From the NCBI GenBank assembly GCA_016710115.1, contig JADJLN010000006.1, positions 62,001-126,000 of the forward strand: DNA of 64,000 bases, written 5' to 3'. Positions 9,694-18,534 of this stretch are shown one piece after another. Both the position numbers and the translations under genes were made by a program. Below the pieces are notes generated by a model that made no database searches, was not told where the DNA came from, and saw only the letters and a program-made list of their open reading frames with translations. The DNA is from Saprospiraceae bacterium (GTDB lineage: Bacteria; Bacteroidota; Bacteroidia; Chitinophagales; Saprospiraceae). How positions within the stretch are numbered: the stretch's first letter is position 1; each line of letters begins with the position of its first letter.

Positions 9694-10012
9694 GTGATGA
9701 TAATGCTTAAGGCAACCAAGATAATCATTGGCGATTTGATGTCTCAAGTGATGCATTGATTCTTGCCTCAACCATGCTCAAATGTGGCATCCCTGAGCGA
9801 AAAAGAGTGAACAGCTCTGAACCTGAACCTGGTTATTCTGATTGAAAAACAAAGCAAAAGACATTTTTTGAAAAAAAACGGGTAAAAATCAATCCCAAAG
9901 TGGACGTTTCTGGCAATTTATTTTCACAATCAACCGTTCTTTGAAAAACATTAACACATAATACACTCATATTCTGTAGAATACAATTAAACAATTACTT
10001 TAATATCAAAAT
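9694..10012. other. AT-rich intergenic stretch with boxA-like element
   Basis: No gene is seen here. Composition is clearly more AT-rich than the flanks. GTTCTTTGAAAA at 9936-9947 resembles the boxA-type leader found before stable RNA genes in Bacteroidota, and the following 70 bases are poor in G and C. It leads into the candidate small ORF and structured RNA at 10013-10305. Confidence 0.4.
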
Positions 10013-10132
10013 ATGTCTTCACAATTTGATGTTTTTGTTTTTGTTTGGGGGGTCATCGTTTTTCATCTTTGTATTGTGATCGGAAGTGATCGCAACCAAC
10101 AACAAGAAGTTAGTTCATGGGATTATAAATGA
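10013..10132 (+). CDS. Possible 39-residue membrane peptide
   Basis: An open frame from ATG 10013 to TGA 10130 encodes one predicted transmembrane helix (FDVFVFVWGVIVFHLCIVIG) followed by a polar tail (SDRNQQQEVSSWDYK). The tail is encoded by the first copy of a 16-base repeat (10113-10128). The stop overlaps a second tiny frame (ATGA; 24 residues, 10129-10203). The stretch is T-rich, which by itself produces hydrophobic codons, so coding is not secure. A CATCTTTG promoter-like box lies inside the frame and would start an RNA downstream of it. I do not recognise the peptide. Confidence 0.3.
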   Translation: MSSQFDVFVFVWGVIVFHLCIVIGSDRNQQQEVSSWDYK

Positions 10133-10306
10133 AGGTCATGCAGGACAGTAAAAAGTTACTGTCCTGCATATCCGCCGCGAGTCAGCAGTTAAGAAGAGCT
10201 TAAGGCCGAAACAACGACAATGCTGGCTCGTTATTCAATCAGACACTGTTCATGGGATTATAATTTGTGCAAAGCCCCGTCATGAAAGCATGACGGGGCT
10301 TTTGCA
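10078..10306 (+). ncRNA. Candidate structured non-coding RNA, about 230 nt
   Basis: A CATCTTTG element (7 of 8 to TAnnTTTG) at 10064-10071 with TTTG at 10044-10047 could promote a transcript ending at the strong terminator at 10269-10304. Within it I can pair a perfect 12-bp hairpin (10140-10151 with 10156-10167, loop AAAG). There is also a 10-bp stem CGAGTCAGCA/TGCTGGCTCG (10178-10187 with 10221-10230) with one G-U pair that encloses a smaller hairpin TTAAG/CTTAA (10189-10193 with 10199-10203). The 16-base repeat GTTCATGGGATTATAA occurs at 10113-10128 and 10248-10263, each shortly before a hairpin. It does not match the sequence signatures of tmRNA, SRP RNA or RNase P that I know; 6S RNA is not excluded on size. 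sucC follows after the terminator with its own promoter element. Confidence 0.45.
10269..10306 (+). terminator. Strong intrinsic terminator
   Basis: Perfect inverted repeat AAAGCCCCGTCATG / CATGACGGGGCTTT with loop AAAG, extended by GC pairing on the outside and a short T-run. It separates the 10.1-10.3 kb transcript from sucC. Confidence 0.85.
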
Positions 10307-10339
10307 TGTCTGGAGGCCGTCTGATCCGATCAAATGAAT

Positions 10340-10347
10340 TACTTTTG
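10340..10347 (+). promoter_or_regulatory. -7 promoter element of sucC
   Basis: TACTTTTG, an exact match to TAnnTTTG, 18 bases before the sucC ATG at 10366. It makes the in-frame upstream start at 10306 unlikely. Confidence 0.65.
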
Positions 10348-10365
10348 CCGCTAAAGAGAACAGAC

Positions 10366-11556
10366 ATGAATTTGCACGAATACCAGGGGAAAGCATTATT
10401 GAAGCAGTTCGGTGTACAGATCCAGGAGGGCGTACTTGCACAGACTGTAGACGAGGCTGTTCAGGCCGCCAGAACGATCAAGGAACAATATCAGTCCGAC
10501 TGGTCAGTGATCAAAGCGCAGGTTCATGCCGGAGGCCGCGGTAAAGGCGGTGGAATCAAACTGGCAAAGAATGAAGATCAGGTTCGCGAACATGCATCCA
10601 ACATACTCGGCATGCACCTGGTTACTCCGCAGACATCCAGGGAAGGTAAACTGGTTCGCTACATCCTGGTGGCTCAGGATGTTTATTATCCAGGAAATGA
10701 GGAACCCAAAGAGTATTACATTTCTATTCTTACCGACCGTGGCCGCCAGTGCAACGTGATCATCTATTCGACTGAAGGAGGTATGGACATTGAGGCCGTA
10801 GCTGAAAAAACGCCTCATCTGGTCCAGAGTGAGTGGATCGATCCGGCCCAAGGGCTTCTCCCCTTTCAGATCAACAAAATTGCCTTTAATCTAGGGTTGA
10901 GCGGAAAGGCCTTCAAGGAAATGCGCAGCTTTATCCAATCACTTTATACCGCATTCATCTCATCAGATGCTTCCCTATTTGAGATCAACCCCTGTCTGAA
11001 AACAAGTGATGCACGCATCATCGCTGTTGACGCCAAGGTTGTATTGGATGACAATGCCCTGTTCCGTCATCCCGAATTGGAAGCGTTGCGCGATCCAGGT
11101 GAAGAAGACCCCACCGAGGTCGAGGCACGCGAACATGATCTGAATTATGTCAAGCTCGATGGCAATGTCGGTTGTATGGTGAATGGAGCCGGTCTGGCCA
11201 TGTCGACGATGGATATTATCAAATTATCCGGTGGAGAGCCAGCCAATTTTCTGGATGTTGGCGGCACCGCCGACGCCGCCCGGGTGGAGCAGGCGTTCCG
11301 GATCATCCTGAAGGATCCCAATGTCAAGGCAATCCTCATCAATATCTTTGGCGGTATCGTCCGTTGCGACCGGGTAGCACAGGGAGTGGTTGATGCCTGC
11401 AAGAATATCGGCGATCTCAATGTGCCTATCATTGTGCGATTGCAGGGCACCAATGCGGATATCGCCCAGAAGATCATCCAGGAGTCCGGATTGCAGGTCC
11501 ATTCTGCCATCCTTCTGCAGGAAGCTGCTGATCTTGTCAATCAGGTCATCCGGTAA
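10366..11556 (+). CDS. sucC: Succinate-CoA ligase (ADP-forming) subunit beta
   Basis: ATP-grasp subunit of succinyl-CoA synthetase (TCA cycle), which forms a complex with SucD. MNLHEYQGKALLKQFGV is the standard N-terminus. The nucleotide loop follows as VHAGGRGKGGGIKLAK, then LFEINPCLKT and the C-terminal CoA-ligase part with FLDVGGTADAARVEQAF and NIFGGIVRCDRVAQGV. 396 residues, full length. No sucD is adjacent, which is usual for Bacteroidota where the two genes are often apart. Confidence 0.95.
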   Translation: MNLHEYQGKALLKQFGVQIQEGVLAQTVDEAVQAARTIKEQYQSDWSVIKAQVHAGGRGKGGGIKLAKNEDQVREHASNILGMHLVTPQTSREGKLVRYILVAQDVYYPGNEEPKEYYISILTDRGRQCNVIIYSTEGGMDIEAVAEKTPHLVQSEWIDPAQGLLPFQINKIAFNLGLSGKAFKEMRSFIQSLYTAFISSDASLFEINPCLKTSDARIIAVDAKVVLDDNALFRHPELEALRDPGEEDPTEVEAREHDLNYVKLDGNVGCMVNGAGLAMSTMDIIKLSGGEPANFLDVGGTADAARVEQAFRIILKDPNVKAILINIFGGIVRCDRVAQGVVDACKNIGDLNVPIIVRLQGTNADIAQKIIQESGLQVHSAILLQEAADLVNQVIR

Positions 11557-12115
11557 GCGTCCATCTTTCACGATGATTGGTGTCGAGCCTGCCTGAGGAA
11601 AAGAAGGATTGCATCTCCGATGTCACGGAAGAATATCTGATTCATGCGATCGGTTAACTCAGCCCTGTTTCACACTCACTGGAAAAAGTAGTTCATTCGG
11701 CACAACGGTTGCCTTGCCAGGAAACAGGATTTCATTTTCATTCGAGGACAGCATCTGTCAGAATCCATTTCAGATCATGATCGACGCACAACTCTGAACT
11801 GGAGGCCGTGGTCTGCCAATATGTATCTCAGTGGTTTGGAATTCCTCTAACCGAAATTCCTGATCATTTCGGGCTCTTTGTCGATTTGCCTACCCGAATA
11901 GTGAATCTCATTGCAGAACATGATGACCAGTGTGGTTAACCGATTGCATGTTTCGGACAACCATGTCCACTCCGATGATCAGGATGGCAGATAACGACTT
12001 GATCACAAACAGTCAAGGGCGCAAATCCGGCTTCCTGCCAACTCCTTATGGAATCCTGATCGAAGAATCTCTGCAACCTCTACCCGATTTTCGATTTGTG
12101 CTGTATGTTTAGGAC
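11557..12115. other. Gene-free stretch, possibly a decayed coding region
   Basis: No convincing ORF. Forward reading gives several short protein-like pieces in different frames. One at about 11799-11938 reads LEAVVCQYVSQWFGIPLTEI then PDHFGLFVDLPTRIVNLIAE. Another ends just before 12115 with GFLPTPYGILIEESLQPLPD. They are separated by stops, and I cannot match them to a family. Composition is like the coding neighbours and not AT-rich, which suits a pseudogene better than a regulatory region. Confidence 0.35.
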
Positions 12116-13141
12116 ATGATCAACCTGCTATCAGATACGCTGACCAAACCGACGGCGCCCATGCTCAAAGCCATGATGGCAGCTGAAGTGGGCGACGATG
12201 TTTTTGGTGAAGATCCAAGCATCAATCGACTGGAACGAACTGTTGCTGAACGTTTCGGAATGGAATCGGCTCTGTTTTGTCCCTCTGGCACGATGACAAA
12301 CCAGATCGCCATCAAAATGCACACACGGCCATTGGATGAGGTGATCTGCGATGTCAATTCACATGTATATCAATATGAAGTGGGCGGATACGCTTACCAT
12401 AGCGGGGTCGGTATTCAGTTGTTGGAAGGATGTTATGGTAAGATTACTGCAGCTCAGGTTGCTGCTGCCATTCGACCTGATTTTGCCTGGCTGCCTAAAA
12501 CCCGTCTGGTCGTTCTGGAAAACACCTGCAATCGAGGGGGTGGAAGTATTTATTCTCTTCCCGAGATCCAGCCAATCACTGCACTGACTCGCGAACGTGG
12601 TCTTGCCCTCCACCTGGATGGGGCCCGCCTGTTCAACGCACTGGTCGAAACCGGTGAATCACCTGAACAATGGGGGCAACATTTTGACAGCATTTCTCTT
12701 TGCCTTTCCAAAGGACTGGGCGCACCTGTTGGCAGTCTGCTGATTGGGAATGCATCGTTTATCCACGAAGCCAGACGAGTTCGCAAGGCGATGGGTGGAG
12801 GGATGCGCCAGGCTGGCTATCTGGCCGCAGCAGGCTTGTATGCCCTGGATCATCATATCGAACGACTCAAGGAGGATCATGAACATGCACGTCTTCTCGA
12901 AGCGGCATTGCGGGAATCACAGTATGTCGAAAACATCAGACCTGTTGCCTCCAACATTATTCTGTATGATATCAAAGCCCCATATCAGGCGGCAGACTTT
13001 CTTCAGGAACTGCGAAAATCAAATGTGATCGCAACAGGATTCGGACCGAGCACCATTCGGTTTGTCACCCATCTGGATGTGACCAGACAGATGATCGACA
13101 GCGCTGTCGAGATCATTAAAACGGTGCGGTTATCGAATTGA
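12116..13141 (+). CDS. ltaE: Low-specificity L-threonine aldolase
   Basis: PLP enzyme cleaving L-threonine or allo-threonine to glycine and acetaldehyde. The typical N-terminus is INLLSDTLTKPTAPMLKAM. GDDVFGEDPSINRLE and FCPSGTMTNQIAIK follow, LHLDGARLFNA contains the PLP-contacting aspartate, and the Schiff-base lysine is in SLCLSKGLGAPVGS. GGGMRQAGYLAAAGLYAL completes the signature. 341 residues, normal. It converges with the DUF151 gene 11 bases downstream. Confidence 0.94.
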   Translation: MINLLSDTLTKPTAPMLKAMMAAEVGDDVFGEDPSINRLERTVAERFGMESALFCPSGTMTNQIAIKMHTRPLDEVICDVNSHVYQYEVGGYAYHSGVGIQLLEGCYGKITAAQVAAAIRPDFAWLPKTRLVVLENTCNRGGGSIYSLPEIQPITALTRERGLALHLDGARLFNALVETGESPEQWGQHFDSISLCLSKGLGAPVGSLLIGNASFIHEARRVRKAMGGGMRQAGYLAAAGLYALDHHIERLKEDHEHARLLEAALRESQYVENIRPVASNIILYDIKAPYQAADFLQELRKSNVIATGFGPSTIRFVTHLDVTRQMIDSAVEIIKTVRLSN

Positions 13142-13152
13142 CTTGAGGCGGA

Positions 13153-13749
13153 TCAAGATGAAGTGCCCCGTCGCTGACTGATCTCGTCCCTGATCTCGGC
13201 TGCCCGTTCATAGTCCTCACGTTCGAGCGCATCATTCAGGAGCTGGCTGAGCGCATCCAGTGAATAGTCGGCCAATGTCTGTTCATCTTCATCATCTTCT
13301 GATGCAACCGAGACACTTTTGCCGCCTTCCTTTTCCTCGTCTTCCAGGACAACACCTGCTGCTTCCAAAATAAATTCGAATGTATAGATCGGGCATTTGA
13401 ACCGAACCGCCAGTGCAAGTGCGTCGCTGGTTCGAGAATCAATTTCGATCTCGTCATCTCCACGCACACAGACCAGCCGTGCATAGAAAATGCCGTCCAG
13501 CAGGTTGTTGATGATGACCTCCCTGACTTCAATATCAAAGGTTTGCAACGCCTTTCTGAAAAGGTCATGGGTCAACGGTCGATTCGGGGTCATCCGTTCC
13601 ATGGCGACAGCGATGGCCTGTGCTTCAAAGCCACCGATCACGATGGGCAACCGCCGTGCTCCTTCCTTCTCTCCCAGAACCACAGCATAATTGTGCGACT
13701 GGGTCACACTGTGTGACAGTGCAACAATATCCAGTTCGATCTTTTTCAT
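13153..13749 (-). CDS. Bifunctional nuclease-family (DUF151) protein with C-terminal UVR motif
   Basis: The N-terminal domain (MKKIELDIVALSHSVTQSHN, then RLPIVIGGFEAQAIAVAME, LTHDLFRKAL and EIEIDSRTSDALALAVRFKC) is the DUF151 fold, for which DNase/RNase activity has been reported in the family. An acidic linker follows. The last 35 residues (LSQLLNDALEREDYERAAEIRDEI) match the UvrB/UvrC interaction motif. This DUF151 plus UVR fusion is standard in Bacteroidota. The start at 13749 gives 198 residues; the upstream start at 13770 adds a non-conserved seven-residue stretch. The gene may be co-transcribed with the upstream etfBA genes. Confidence 0.88.
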   Translation of the reverse strand: MKKIELDIVALSHSVTQSHNYAVVLGEKEGARRLPIVIGGFEAQAIAVAMERMTPNRPLTHDLFRKALQTFDIEVREVIINNLLDGIFYARLVCVRGDDEIEIDSRTSDALALAVRFKCPIYTFEFILEAAGVVLEDEEKEGGKSVSVASEDDEDEQTLADYSLDALSQLLNDALEREDYERAAEIRDEISQRRGTSS

Positions 13750-13806
13750 GTCAGACCCATGAGTGCTCATGGAAGCAGGGGGTTTTCTGGTGAAGGATGG
13801 TGCTGG

Positions 13807-14765
13807 TCAACCAGCCGCTTTCATATCTCTGATAGCCTGAGTCAGGCGAGGAACAACGTCAAACAGGTCACCCACCACGCCGTAGTCTGCTGCCTTGAAA
13901 AACGGTGCCTCCGGGTCCTTGTTGATCACAACAATCACTTTGGACCGGTTGACCCCTGCAAGGTGCTGGATTGCTCCGGATATACCAATCGCGATATACA
14001 GATTCGGACGAATGGCAATCACGGTCTGACCAACATGTTCGTGGTGAGGTCGCCAATCTGAATCGGCAACCGGACGGGAACAAGCTGTTGTTGCGCCCAA
14101 TTCTGCTGCCAGTTCTTCAATAATTCCCCAATTCTCCGGTCCTTTCATTCCACGGCCGGCGGATACAACTTTTTCAGCCTCTGGCAGCGGAACGATCCCT
14201 TCAACCTGATCCATTTTCACAAAGGTCACTCTGGAAGGATTTGGCTGGATTGCCAGTACTTCAACGGGTGATGCACTGCCGTCCACCCTGGGCTGCAGCG
14301 CATTCCCCATGACAGACAACACCTTTTTAGGTGTATTGATCTGAACTTGAGCGATCGCCTTGCCGGAGTACATGCCCTTGGATGCCAGACAGGAGCCGTT
14401 TGATACAGACACTTCGGTCACACCGCTGACACATCCTGCATCCAGACGGATCGCCAGTCGCCCTGTCAATCCCTTCCCCGGCTGGAATGGCTGAGAACCA
14501 GATATTCTGCATCCTTCGACAAAGCGATCTCCGAGATCACAGAGGCAAGTGATTGAACATCTGCATGCGTGAATCCGGGATCTGATGCATGAAGGACGGA
14601 GTCAGCTCCAAATTTACCTGCCAGAGATGGATCCGGGTGGGGACCGAGGATCAATGCCGTGCAGGAAGTGCCTATCTGATCAGCCACCTGTTTCCCAAAG
14701 GAAATGGCTTCCTGTCCTGCTTTTTTAATTCGGCCTTCACCAGATTCGGCGTATACGAGTACCAT
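13807..14765 (-). CDS. etfA: Electron transfer flavoprotein subunit alpha (one frameshift)
   Basis: FAD-binding subunit of the electron-transfer flavoprotein that takes electrons from acyl-CoA dehydrogenases. The N-terminal domain begins MVLVYAESGEGRIKKAGQEA. The C-terminal FAD domain shows VVSAGRGMKGPENW, ACSRPVADSDWRPHHEHVGQ, NLYIAIGISGAIQHLAG and INKDPEAPFFKAADYGVVGD. A single base is missing at about 14471-14473, where the coding strand AGGGATTG should read AGGGGATTG. That joins SHSSRGR to LTGRLAIRLDAG and gives 319 residues, a normal length. etfB precedes it. Confidence 0.93.
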
Positions 14766-14803
14766 GTCTCCTGCTTGTTTCGTTTTTAAATGGGGCTAAC
14801 TGA

Positions 14804-15544
14804 TCAGATCACTTTTGCCTCTTCCTTCAAGAGACGAACAAGTTCGTCCATGCGTTCTGGATCGATCAGATGTACTGCCGACTTCTCCTTGGGCAGGATA
14901 TACCTGGAAACAGATGTCCTCGGTGCCACTCCGGTTGGTGGGATAACCTGGAGAGGTTTGGATTTGGCCATCATAATCCCCCGCATATTGGGGATTCGTT
15001 GTTCCGCAAGTCCCTTCGCTGCACTTACCACAAAAGGCACATCGACCTTTACCGTCTCTTCGCCCCCTTCGATCTCCAGTTCCAGGGTAGCTGTCGTTCC
15101 CTCCAGAGACAATTTGGATGCATAGGATAAAAAAGGCAGGTTCATCAGTTCTGCGATCATCGCGCCGACTTCGGATCCATTGGATTCAATAGATTCTTTC
15201 CCTGTGAAGATCATATCCACCTGGTTGGCTTTGGCAAAAGCAGCAATCTCGGAAGCCACCTGAAAAGCGTCTGCGGGTTGCAAGTCGATGCGGACAGCCT
15301 CATCGGCACCAATGGCCAATCCCTTCCTGATTACCTGGTCACAATCCGCTCCACCGACGCTGATCAGGGTGACTTTGCCACCCTGGGCTTCTTTTAATTC
15401 CAATGCCCGAACCAGTGCGTACCATTCGTCATAGGGATTCATGATAAACTGCACGCCGGATTGGTCAAAGGCTGTATTGTCTTCAACAAATCCTATTTTC
15501 GCAGTGGTATCGGGTGTCTTGGTTATGCAAACCAATAAGTTCAT
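14804..15544 (-). CDS. etfB: Electron transfer flavoprotein subunit beta
   Basis: Partner of EtfA, holding AMP structurally. MNLLVCITKTPDTTAKIGF is the family start; YDEWYALVRALELKE, ADEAVRIDL and FTGKESIESNGSEVGAMIAE follow, and the carboxy end covers the EtfA interface (NMRGIMMAKSKPL). 246 residues. The ATG at 15544 is preceded by AGGAG, one of the few clear ribosome-binding sites here, and by a perfect TATATTTG promoter element at 15588-15595. The much longer open frame upstream is a chance extension over the divergent TPR gene. Confidence 0.95.
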   Translation of the reverse strand: MNLLVCITKTPDTTAKIGFVEDNTAFDQSGVQFIMNPYDEWYALVRALELKEAQGGKVTLISVGGADCDQVIRKGLAIGADEAVRIDLQPADAFQVASEIAAFAKANQVDMIFTGKESIESNGSEVGAMIAELMNLPFLSYASKLSLEGTTATLELEIEGGEETVKVDVPFVVSAAKGLAEQRIPNMRGIMMAKSKPLQVIPPTGVAPRTSVSRYILPKEKSAVHLIDPERMDELVRLLKEEAKVI

Positions 15545-15587
15545 ACGATCTCCTTTTCCGGTTCGACCGGGTGATTGTAAAGCGTTG

Positions 15588-15595
15588 CAAATATA
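15588..15595 (-). promoter_or_regulatory. -7 promoter element of etfB
   Basis: Minus-strand TATATTTG, exact match to TAnnTTTG, 43 bases before the etfB ATG. It drives the etfB-etfA unit and confirms the short start. Confidence 0.65.
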
Positions 15596-15689
15596 GTCAT
15601 ATAATGTGCACTTTTGGTTGCCGAATAACCGATTTGACGCCTTCCTTTTTCCTGTAATTGCCCTCTTTTCATCCGCCAACTCTGAAGAT

Positions 15690-16007
15690 ATGACTGACCG
15701 TATGGAACGCATTTCCAAGATGTTGGAGGACGCACCTGCCGATCCTTTCCTTCGATTTGCCAGGGCCAAGGAATGGGAAAAAAAAGAAGATTGGATCTCT
15801 GCTCTCGCCGAATACGACTGGCTGGTCAAGCATGCTCCGGAATACACGGGCACCTACTACCATTATGGTCATTTGCTGATCCGACAAAATCGAACTGACC
15901 AGGCGAAAGAGATTTTCGAACAGGGCATGCGGATTTCCCAGGAGCAGAATGACCGGCATACATATGGAGAGCTGCGTTCGCTGTACGAAGAGTACATCCT
16001 CGATTGA
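15690..16007 (+). CDS. Small TPR-repeat protein
   Basis: 105 residues, helical, with tetratricopeptide-like repeats. Visible pieces are DPFLRFARAKEWEKKEDWISALAEYDWLVKHAPEY split over two helices, then TYYHYGHLLIRQNRTDQAKEIFEQGMRIS. No signal peptide, so presumably cytosolic; no enzymatic motif. The ATG at 15690 (MTDRMERISKML) is preferred to the in-frame 15606 because the added N-terminal segment is not repeat-like. Small TPR proteins of this kind are common in Bacteroidota, and a protein-binding role is inferred from the fold only. It lies divergent from etfB and converges on dapF. Confidence 0.75.
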   Translation: MTDRMERISKMLEDAPADPFLRFARAKEWEKKEDWISALAEYDWLVKHAPEYTGTYYHYGHLLIRQNRTDQAKEIFEQGMRISQEQNDRHTYGELRSLYEEYILD

Positions 16008-16041
16008 ACAGGCGACTGTTCACCGCTCCGGAGGTGCATCC

Positions 16042-16845
16042 TTACAGGATCTGATCCAACTTGAAACGACCAGTATACACCTGTCGCGCAGGCCCGGTCA
16101 GCCAGATATCCCGAAACCCGTAGGTCCCCTTTTCCCATTGTACGTCGAGTTGACCGCCTCGCGTATTGACCTCGACATGACCCGGGCCGTTGGCACTGAA
16201 TCGGGCTGCCCAGGCTATTGCGGCTGCCGTCACGCCTGTTCCACAGGACAGCGTCTCTCCTTCGACACCGCGTTCATAAGTACGCATGGATATTCCGGTC
16301 GGAGACATCTCTACCAGATTGACGTTGATCCCTTCATCCCGGAATTCTTCACTGTAACGGATCTCGTGAGCCTTTCCAATCAGATCTTCCCGGTCGACAC
16401 AGGCTACTTCACGGATAAAATGGGGTGACCCGGAATCCAGGATGAGACCCTTTTCGTGAGCAGTCATTTCGGGAATCGATTTCATATGCACAGAAACCCT
16501 GCCATCAGGCAAGACTTTCGCCTCATGATCACCATCGGAAGCCACAAACCAGGCGGAGTCGCCTATCCATCCCAGCGCATATGCAAACGCTACCAGGCAC
16601 CGGGATCCATTCCCGCAAAAGGAAGATTCTCCACCATCTGCGTTATAATAGACCATCCGAAAATCATACCCGCCCGTCCGTTGCAAAAGCATGAGACCAT
16701 CGGCACCGATACCCGTATGTCGGGCACACAATGCAGCAATGTGTTGTCTTGACAGTCTGAATTCCCAACTGGCATCACCATCCTCAATCAAGATAAAATC
16801 GTTGCCGGTGCCGTGGTATTTATAAAAGGTCAGATCACTTGGCAT
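16042..16845 (-). CDS. dapF: Diaminopimelate epimerase
   Basis: Converts LL- to meso-diaminopimelate for lysine and peptidoglycan. YKYHGTGNDFILIED is the N-terminal signature. The two catalytic cysteines lie in SSFCGNGSRCLVAFA and ETLSCGTGVTAAAIAW; GADGLMLLQ and GSPHFIREV are further conserved stretches. 267 residues, full length. A perfect minus-strand TATCTTTG at 16988-16995 is the nearest promoter candidate, with a leader of about 140 bases. Confidence 0.95.
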   Translation of the reverse strand: MPSDLTFYKYHGTGNDFILIEDGDASWEFRLSRQHIAALCARHTGIGADGLMLLQRTGGYDFRMVYYNADGGESSFCGNGSRCLVAFAYALGWIGDSAWFVASDGDHEAKVLPDGRVSVHMKSIPEMTAHEKGLILDSGSPHFIREVACVDREDLIGKAHEIRYSEEFRDEGINVNLVEMSPTGISMRTYERGVEGETLSCGTGVTAAAIAWAARFSANGPGHVEVNTRGGQLDVQWEKGTYGFRDIWLTGPARQVYTGRFKLDQIL

Positions 16846-16987
16846 AACTCAGAATCTCGTGTAAAATCCTGTTGAACAGGGTAGAATTATATTCACAACT
16901 AGGCCGGGTTGCTGCAAGAAAATCAAACTGTCGAGTTGCAGGTGAACACAATTCTTCTGAAATTGGTTAAAATCCTCACAATCTGAA

Positions 16988-16995
16988 CAAAGATA
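16988..16995 (-). promoter_or_regulatory. Possible -7 element for dapF
   Basis: Minus-strand TATCTTTG, a perfect match, but about 143 bases before the dapF start, so the assignment is tentative. Confidence 0.35.
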
Positions 16996-17040
16996 TCGCT
17001 ATCGGTGCGTTCTTCACGTTAACACTTCTAAACTCTGCTG

Positions 17041-18459
17041 ATGAAATGGCTCCCTCTGATGATAAGCACCTCCCTGATCAGTGCATTACTGGCAATAGGC
17101 ATCTATCGATTTCTGGACGAGCCTCGATCTGTTCTGATGAGTGATCCATCCCCAGCCCATTTCGCAGAATACCCTGAGTCAACCGGCAGTCTGCTCGCAG
17201 GCCCCCCCTACCCGGCATCTGCTCCTACAGATTTTATCCTTGCTGCAGAAAAGGTCACCCCTGCAGTCGTGAACATTCGCTCTATAAAAAGTTCAGAATA
17301 CCGCTTCCTCGGGTTTGATGAAGAGAGCAGCACAGGATCAGGCGTCATCCTTTCCGATGACGGATTTATTGTGACCAATCACCATGTGATTGCTGACGGC
17401 AACAGCATTGAAGTGACCTTGAATGACAAGCGTGAATACCCAGGCTACATTGATCGGCACGGATCCTTCGACTGACATTGCTGTAATCCGGATCAAAGCT
17501 ACCGGCCTGCCCTATGTGAATTTCGCCAATTCAGACAGCCTGCGTGTCGGTGAATGGGTTGTAGCCGTTGGCAATCCCTTCAATCTTGAGTCCACAGTAA
17601 CGGCAGGCATCGTCAGTGCGAAGGGCCGAAGTATCAACATTCTGAACGATGTTTACCGAGTCGAGTCGTTTATCCAGACAGATGCCGTAATTAATCCGGG
17701 AAACAGTGGTGGCGCCCTGGTTAACACAAGAGGAGACCTCATCGGGATCAATACAGCGATTATTACGAAATCGGGAAAATATGAAGGGTATTCCTTTGCC
17801 GTGCCTTCCAACCTGGTTCGTAAAGTGGTAGGAGATCTTCGTGAATTCGGATCTGCACAGCGGGGCATTCTGGGGATCAATGTCGACAATCTCGATCAGG
17901 ACCAGGCTACATCTTCCGGCATACGTCCCGGACAGGGTGTGCTCATCACCCGGGTAAATCCGGGCAGTGCTGCTTTTGATGGCGGCTTGCGTCGAGGAGA
18001 TGTCATTCTTTCTATTGATGGAAACCGGATCCATTCCGTTCCAGCACTGCAGGAGCAGGTCGCCCGCGCTCGACCCGGTGAAAAACTGACAATCAAATAC
18101 ATCCACGACGGGGTGACAAAGCAGACCGAGGTGGTGCTCCAGCAGATTAAAGCCATCGTTGCTTCGATCGATCCCAGGGCAGAGGCATTGTACCAGGAAA
18201 CAGGCATGGGGATTCGCGATCTGAGTCTGTCAGAAAGCCGTGACTGGGGCCGTGGCGGGGTCTTTGTGCAAGCCATCGAACCGGGAAGCAAATCTGATCT
18301 CGTCAATATGGAGCCGGAATTCATTATTCAGAAGATCAACGGTCGGCTTGTCGAAAATGTAGCCCACTGCCCGGATCTGATGGATGTCACCGGAAAACTG
18401 ACTCTGGAAGGTAAATACACCAATTACCCGGAGAATTCAAGTACATCTTTCTCCGCTGA
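17041..18459 (+). CDS. DegQ/HtrA-type serine protease with two PDZ domains (two frameshifts)
   Basis: Periplasmic quality-control protease. An N-terminal membrane anchor or signal (LMISTSLISALLAIGIYRFL) precedes a trypsin-like domain. Its catalytic triad is visible as VTNHHVIAD (His), PSTDIAVIRI (Asp) and NPGNSGGALVN (Ser). PDZ1 spans GILGINVDNLDQDQA to TEVVLQQI; PDZ2 follows from GMGIRDLSL. The frame breaks at 17440-17444, where ACCCAGG has a surplus C (expected REYQATLIGTDPSTD). It breaks again near 18428, where a G is missing. Restoring it gives the ending KYTNYPGEFKYIFLR and a stop at 18457-18459, a proper 472-residue protein. The uncorrected frame would run to 18538 into the next gene. 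Confidence 0.9.
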
Positions 18460-18534
18460 TCATTTCGCGCGAGTTGCATTCCCTAGTTCTGCCGAATACC
18501 TCCTAATTTGGCAGAACGAACAGTGGCTACTGAC

